Shown here piece by piece: positions 7,341 to 11,389 of a stretch of DNA of 11,389 nucleotides. The DNA lies in contig JACRQB010000236.1 of NCBI GenBank assembly GCA_016222925.1, positions 1-11,389 on the forward strand, read 5' to 3'. Position numbers and translations under genes: made by a program. The stretch is from Nitrospirota bacterium (lineage in GTDB: Bacteria; Nitrospirota; Nitrospiria; Nitrospirales; Nitrospiraceae). Within the stretch, counting starts at the first letter, position 1. Every line of letters begins with the position of its first letter. Below the pieces are notes generated by a model. That model saw nothing but the letters and a program-made list of their open reading frames with translations, did not search any database and was not told where the DNA came from.

Positions 7341-8230
7341 GAGTGGCCCAGAGAGGAACTAGTCAACTTGTCACGCTCGCCTTTGGCTCGCTCGAGGAAC
7401 TTCTCGATTCCGGCAGCATCCCCAACCTGAATCAGTTGCTTCACTTCTTCCAGGGCCCGTACATATCTGTCGATATAGGACACCACATTATCCCGATTCC
7501 ACAAGAAAATATCACGCCACATTTCAGGAGAACTCGCGGCGATCCTGGTCGTATCTCGCAAGCCTCCTCCTGAGTGACCGGCAAGATCCAATGAAGGAAC
7601 CTGCTGATCGCGAAGCTCGGCCAAGGCATTCATCAGCGCAAAGGCGGCCACATGGGGCAGATGACTGACGGCACCCAGGATTTGGTCGTGCAGATGCGGA
7701 TCCATCAATAAGACAGTCGACCCGGCTTCTTCCCACAGTTGCCTCACCCGATCAAGTGCCGCCGGATCTGTTCGCGTTGTCGGCGTCAGAATACAGCGTG
7801 CCCCCTTGAACAATTGATCGGACCCGGCCGCGACCCCTGTTTTTTCCTTCCCCGCGATGGGATGGGCTCCCACAAAATGCACGCCTGCCGGCATGGTCGA
7901 TTCCGAGCGTTCAACCAAGATGCCTTTCACACTGCCCACATCACTGACGATCGCGCCGGGAGCAAGGCAATGGGCCCATTCATGGAGATGTCGCTCATAG
8001 GTATCGACCGGCGTCGCAAGGACCACCAAATCCGCTCCACGCACACCCTCTTGAGGATCGGCCACGTATCGATCGATCGCGCCTAAAGCAACCGCTGTCT
8101 TGAGATTCTCGACACGACGGCCGACGCCGACTACATGATCAGCCAACGCCTTCCGCCGAAGGATCATCCCGAGTGATCCACCGATCAGCCCCACACCGAT
8201 GATGGCAACCTGCTTGAAATGAACGGCCAT
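7337..8230 (-). CDS. tyrA: Prephenate dehydrogenase (TyrA family)
   Basis: NAD(P)-dependent oxidative decarboxylation of prephenate to 4-hydroxyphenylpyruvate (or of arogenate to tyrosine), the tyrosine branch after chorismate. Numbering from the ATG at 8230 (297 aa), the Rossmann motif GVGLIGGS is at 12-19, followed by VVLATPV and SDVGSVKG. GAHPIAGKEKTG at 121-132 holds the probable catalytic histidine H123. SHLPH and the substrate-binding arginine of RDTTRIA follow. There is no chorismate mutase or ACT domain, so feedback control of this enzyme is not evident. The frame is open to a TTG at 8266, inside aroF, but the ATG gives the usual short N-terminus before the Rossmann fold, 7 bases after the aroF stop. 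The 3' end overlaps aroA by 4 bases. The choice between NAD and NADP, and between prephenate and arogenate, is uncertain. Confidence 0.93.
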   Translation of the reverse strand: MAVHFKQVAIIGVGLIGGSLGMILRRKALADHVVGVGRRVENLKTAVALGAIDRYVADPQEGVRGADLVVLATPVDTYERHLHEWAHCLAPGAIVSDVGSVKGILVERSESTMPAGVHFVGAHPIAGKEKTGVAAGSDQLFKGARCILTPTTRTDPAALDRVRQLWEEAGSTVLLMDPHLHDQILGAVSHLPHVAAFALMNALAELRDQQVPSLDLAGHSGGGLRDTTRIAASSPEMWRDIFLWNRDNVVSYIDRYVRALEEVKQLIQVGDAAGIEKFLERAKGERDKLTSSSLGHS

Positions 8231-8237
8231 ACTGGCG

Positions 8238-9251
8238 TTACAGCTCTCTGCCCACGGCTTTGGCAATATTCCGAAGATCGGCCATCAGAGCCTTGAACTT
8301 CGAAGGCTTGATGGACTCTTCACCGTCACACAGCGCACACTCAGGGTTCGAGTGAACTTCGATGAGCAGGCCATCGGCACCGGCCGCGACCGCCGCTTTT
8401 GACATCGGAGCCACAAGATCCCACTTTCCTGTGGCGTGACTGGGATCAACGATGACAGGGAGATGCGAGAGCTCTTTCAATGTTGGAATAGCCGCGAGGT
8501 CCAGTGTATTGCGATATTGCGTTTCGAACGTGCGGATGCCCCGTTCGCACAACATTACGTTCTGATTACCGCGGGACATGATGTACTCGGCCGACAGCAG
8601 AAACTCCTTGATTGTCGCCGACAGGCCCCGTTTTAAGAGCACCGGCTTGTCGTACGCGCCGACCTCCTTGAGGAGCTCAAAGTTCTGCATGTTCCGCGCA
8701 CCGATCTGGATGATGTCCGCCTTCTCCAGAAAGAGTTCGATGTCCCTCGTGTCCAGAATCTCACTGACGACCGGTAACCCTGTTTGCTTTCTTGCTTCGA
8801 CCAGGTAGTCCAACCCCTCACGACCCAACCCTTGAAAGGAATAGGGCGAGGTTCTTGGCTTATAGGCTCCACCACGAAGAATCGCGGCTCCGGAAGCCTT
8901 CACTTCATGTGCGATCCCCACCGTGAGCTCCAATCGCTCGACCGCGCAGGGTCCCGCCATAATGACGAGTTTTTGGGCGCCGATTTTGACACCACCGACA
9001 TCGATGATCGTCGCTTCCTTCTTAAACTCACGGCTGACCAGTTTCCAAGGCGCCAAGATCGGCAAGACGCTTTCCACACCAGGGAGCGCCGTCAGAGGCT
9101 GATTGTGCAGGATTCGGTCATCACCGATGACACCGATAATAGTGCGTTCCTGGCCCGTGGAGATTTGCGACTTCAAGCCCAGATCCCGCAATCGGTCGAT
9201 AATGTGGTCAACTTCACTTTCCGAAGCTTCCGGTTTCAACACGATGATCAT
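8238..9251 (-). CDS. aroF: 3-deoxy-7-phosphoheptulonate (DAHP) synthase, type I-beta with N-terminal regulatory domain
   Basis: Condenses PEP with erythrose-4-phosphate, the first committed step of the shikimate pathway. Residues 1-70 form the ferredoxin-like (ACT-like) regulatory domain of the Thermotoga-type enzymes (MIIVLKPEAS onward), which in that family mediates feedback inhibition by Tyr/Phe. The (beta/alpha)8 barrel follows. Metal ligands by family pattern are C102 in AGPCAVE, H272 in DPSHATG, E298 in IEVH and D309 in CDGEES. The substrate site KPRTSP is at 131-136. The 337-residue length is typical and the gene is intact. GAGGG stands 4 bases before the ATG. It begins 18 bases after the stop of the pheA-hisC fusion and ends 7 bases before tyrA. 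The symbol follows Bacillus-style use (aroF/aroA naming varies). Two cysteines (C305, C308) close to D309 are slightly unusual. Confidence 0.95.
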   Translation of the reverse strand: MIIVLKPEASESEVDHIIDRLRDLGLKSQISTGQERTIIGVIGDDRILHNQPLTALPGVESVLPILAPWKLVSREFKKEATIIDVGGVKIGAQKLVIMAGPCAVERLELTVGIAHEVKASGAAILRGGAYKPRTSPYSFQGLGREGLDYLVEARKQTGLPVVSEILDTRDIELFLEKADIIQIGARNMQNFELLKEVGAYDKPVLLKRGLSATIKEFLLSAEYIMSRGNQNVMLCERGIRTFETQYRNTLDLAAIPTLKELSHLPVIVDPSHATGKWDLVAPMSKAAVAAGADGLLIEVHSNPECALCDGEESIKPSKFKALMADLRNIAKAVGREL

Positions 9252-9269
9252 AATTCCCTCATTGTATTC

Positions 9270-11372
9270 TTACCTGCCTCCATCCAAGACGTTCTTGAGA
9301 GCCTGGAGGAAGGCAACATTTTCATCTGGTTGACCGATGGTGACGCGAATCATCGCTCCCTCGATATGCCGCACAATAATCCCTTTTCGCAGCAGTGCGT
9401 CGAACACCCGTCGCCCATCCTGTTTCGCATGAAAGTAGAGAAAGTTCGCTTCACTCGGGATCGAAGCCATTCCGAGCGCGCGCAGTCCTTGTTCCATCTG
9501 CGCCATCCCAGCCTCGTTGACGGCCCGGCTCTTGGCCACATGCTCGTCATCGCCCAAGGCAGCCAGCGCGGCCTTTTGGGCCAGACTGTTGGCATTGAAT
9601 GGAGGCCGAACCCTGTTCAGGAAGTCGATCACCTCGGTTGTGCTGATGCCGTATCCAATTCGTAGCCCCGCCAGTCCATAGATCTTGGAGAAGGTCCGTA
9701 AGACAATCGCGTTCCGCCCCTGCTTCACATACGCCATCACATCGGGGAATTGTGGATTGCGGACATACTCGAAATAGGCTTCGTCGAACACAACGATGAC
9801 ATCGTCAGGCACGTTGGCCATGAGGCGATCGACCGCGTCCGCCGAGACCATTGTCCCGGTAGGATTGTTGGGATTGCAGAGAAAGAGCAATCGAGTCCGA
9901 GGCGTCACAGCCCGTACCATCGACTCAAGGTCATGGGTCCAATTGGCAAGAGGCACGACCACCGGCTTGGCATGGACAGCAGTGACCTCCATCTTATAGA
10001 TCACGAACGTGTGATCGGCCATGATGGCTTCATCGCCAGGCGTCAAGAACGTCCTGGCCAACAACCCGAGGATCTCGTCCGATCCATTGCCCAAAATGAC
10101 TTGGTCACGCCCCACTTTCCAACGATCAGCAAGGGCCTGCCGAAGCTGATAGGCACCACCGTCCGGATAGCGATGCAGCATATCTTGCGCACCGGTCAAC
10201 GCGGCCAAGGCCTTCGGTGAAGGGCCGAGCGGATTCTCGTTGGAAGCAAGTTTGATCACGCGGGTGAGCCCAAGCTCACGCTGAAGCTCATCGATTGGTT
10301 TACCAGGAACGTAGGAGCCTAAAATCTTCATAAAGAGGCAGCGAGACTTCACCTCTTCAATCGCCCTATTAACGCGCTCCTCACTCCTATGTCCCTCAAC
10401 ATCCACAAAAAAAATATACTCCCACGCTTTGCGCTGGGAGGGACGAGATTCTATCTTGGTCATATTGAGTCCGTGGGAAGCGAACGGGCGGAGCAGATCA
10501 TAGAGGGCGCCGACTTTATCCTTCACCGATAACATCAACGACGTCTTATCTTTTCCTGTTCGCTCTGACGGCTTCTGCGACAGGATAAGAAAGCGCGTGA
10601 AATTATTGAGGTTATCCTCAATACGGGCCTTAATCACCTTCAGCCCATAGAGCTGGCCGGCCAATTCCGATGCAATAGCTGCCGAGGCGGGCTCATCGAT
10701 ACACAGCTCGGCAGCCCGCGCCGTGCTTGCCACTTCAACCGCTGACACATGCGGAAGATTGGTTTCGAGCCAGTTTCGGCATTGCGCAAGGGCATGTGGA
10801 TGAGAATTGATTTTTTTCACATCCTCGATAAGACCAGATTTCGATAGGAGGTGATGCGAGACCTCCTGAAGAATCTCTCCATAGATCAGCAAGTTGGAAT
10901 CGATAAACATGTCGAGGGTGTGATTCACGACACCCTCCGTGGTGTTTTCGATCGGCACCACCCCGAAATTGGCACGGCCTCGCTCAACCTCGCTGAAGAC
11001 CTCTTTAATACTATAAACCGGCACATACTGGACGGACGACCCGAATTTCTGCATGCAGGCCATGTGCGTAAAGGTGGCTCGCGGCCCCAAATACGCGACC
11101 TTCTGGGGAGCCTCAAGGGATAAGGACGCCGACATGATTTCTCGATAGACTGATCGGATGGCCTCGCTGGGGAAAGGGCCGCTGTTGAGTTTCGTGAGTC
11201 GTTCGATGATCTCAGCCTCCCGACCCGCAGTATGGAGATTGGCATCAGCATTTTTTTCTTTTTTGATTCTTCCGATTTCGATGGCGCTTTTCGAGCGCTC
11301 ATTGAGCAGTCGAATGATTTCGTCATCGATCCTATCGATTTCCTTACGATATTCAGACATATCTTTGGGCAT
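9270..11372 (-). CDS. pheA-hisC: Chorismate mutase-prephenate dehydratase (PheA) fused in frame to HisC-family aminotransferase
   Basis: One 700-residue reading frame carries four domains. Residues 1-88 are an AroQ-type chorismate mutase, with R9, R26, K37 and R51 at the expected places. Residues 91-268 are prephenate dehydratase (YLGPRATFTH, IENTTEG, NNFTRF with the catalytic-type T259). Residues 277-352 are the phenylalanine-sensing ACT domain (GALYDLL, KIESRP). From 355 on it is a class I/II PLP aminotransferase of the HisC family (SNENPLGPSP, NPNNPTG at 500-506, FDEAYFEY, Schiff-base K563 in RTFSKIYGLAGLR, RVTIG). Together these would convert chorismate to phenylpyruvate and transaminate it. 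The join is at GSY|VPGKP, where a PheA C-terminus meets HisC lacking about its first 15 residues. Two separate genes are the usual state, so this is either a real fusion or a small deletion/misassembly. The weak GAGG lies 11 bases before the ATG. The operon promoter is outside the window. Confidence 0.9.
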   Translation of the reverse strand: MPKDMSEYRKEIDRIDDEIIRLLNERSKSAIEIGRIKKEKNADANLHTAGREAEIIERLTKLNSGPFPSEAIRSVYREIMSASLSLEAPQKVAYLGPRATFTHMACMQKFGSSVQYVPVYSIKEVFSEVERGRANFGVVPIENTTEGVVNHTLDMFIDSNLLIYGEILQEVSHHLLSKSGLIEDVKKINSHPHALAQCRNWLETNLPHVSAVEVASTARAAELCIDEPASAAIASELAGQLYGLKVIKARIEDNLNNFTRFLILSQKPSERTGKDKTSLMLSVKDKVGALYDLLRPFASHGLNMTKIESRPSQRKAWEYIFFVDVEGHRSEERVNRAIEEVKSRCLFMKILGSYVPGKPIDELQRELGLTRVIKLASNENPLGPSPKALAALTGAQDMLHRYPDGGAYQLRQALADRWKVGRDQVILGNGSDEILGLLARTFLTPGDEAIMADHTFVIYKMEVTAVHAKPVVVPLANWTHDLESMVRAVTPRTRLLFLCNPNNPTGTMVSADAVDRLMANVPDDVIVVFDEAYFEYVRNPQFPDVMAYVKQGRNAIVLRTFSKIYGLAGLRIGYGISTTEVIDFLNRVRPPFNANSLAQKAALAALGDDEHVAKSRAVNEAGMAQMEQGLRALGMASIPSEANFLYFHAKQDGRRVFDALLRKGIIVRHIEGAMIRVTIGQPDENVAFLQALKNVLDGGR

Positions 11373-11389
11373 GCTGAGTCTCGCCTCGG

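Noticed and set aside
8231..8266. TyrA starting at the TTG at 8266
   Set aside because: This would add 12 residues overlapping the aroF 3' end. The ATG at 8230 gives the family-typical short N-terminus before the Rossmann motif.
8784..9665. 293-residue plus-strand reading frame opposite aroF and hisC
   Set aside because: It spans two well-supported minus-strand genes with catalytic motifs, and its own translation has no family features.
1..11389. Mobile element, CRISPR array, tRNA/rRNA or defence system
   Set aside because: No direct-repeat array, transposase or integrase motifs, terminal inverted repeats or RNA gene sequences were seen on either strand.

Overview
The window reads as a chromosomal segment of a free-living bacterium of moderately high GC content, most likely a Nitrospira-type member of the Nitrospirota. 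I base this on the overall character of the proteins, and on a multi-repeat PCP_red-domain protein of a kind I associate with those genomes. The lineage is an inference, since no rRNA or other marker gene is present.

Nearly everything from 11372 down to 639 lies on the minus strand as one tightly packed gene string, with gaps of 0-56 bases and several 4-base stop/start overlaps. In transcription order it holds: chorismate mutase-prephenate dehydratase fused in frame to a HisC-family aminotransferase (pheA-hisC), DAHP synthase (aroF), prephenate dehydrogenase (tyrA), EPSP synthase (aroA, broken here), cytidylate kinase (cmk), a PlsC-type acyltransferase, ribosomal protein S1 (rpsA), signal peptide peptidase (sppA), an IHF/HU-family DNA-binding protein (ihfB-like) and the PCP_red-repeat protein. 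The operon promoter must lie beyond the right edge. At the left edge a small plus-strand gene of unknown function (242-562), with its own promoter-like sequence and strong ribosome binding site, converges on the operon; a hairpin lies between the two.

The first half of the operon covers aromatic amino acid synthesis: entry (DAHP synthase), the EPSP step, and both branches from chorismate to phenylalanine and tyrosine, with HisC as the probable aromatic aminotransferase. The second half is a housekeeping block (pyrimidine nucleotide, phospholipid, translation, membrane proteolysis, nucleoid). The order pheA-hisC-tyrA-aroA-cmk-rpsA(-ihfB) resembles the mixed-function aromatic supraoperon of Pseudomonas and the cmk-rpsA-ihfB order of enterobacteria.

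Two places look abnormal. EPSP synthase lacks about 85 bases between its REMGA and SAQIKSS blocks, which puts its two halves in different frames. PheA runs straight into HisC, without a stop codon and without the first 15 or so residues expected of HisC. Both look like short deletions, either real or made during assembly. Apart from these, I see no mobile element, CRISPR array or RNA gene, and no clear new multi-gene system. The PCP_red-repeat protein and the small plus-strand gene are the least understood parts.
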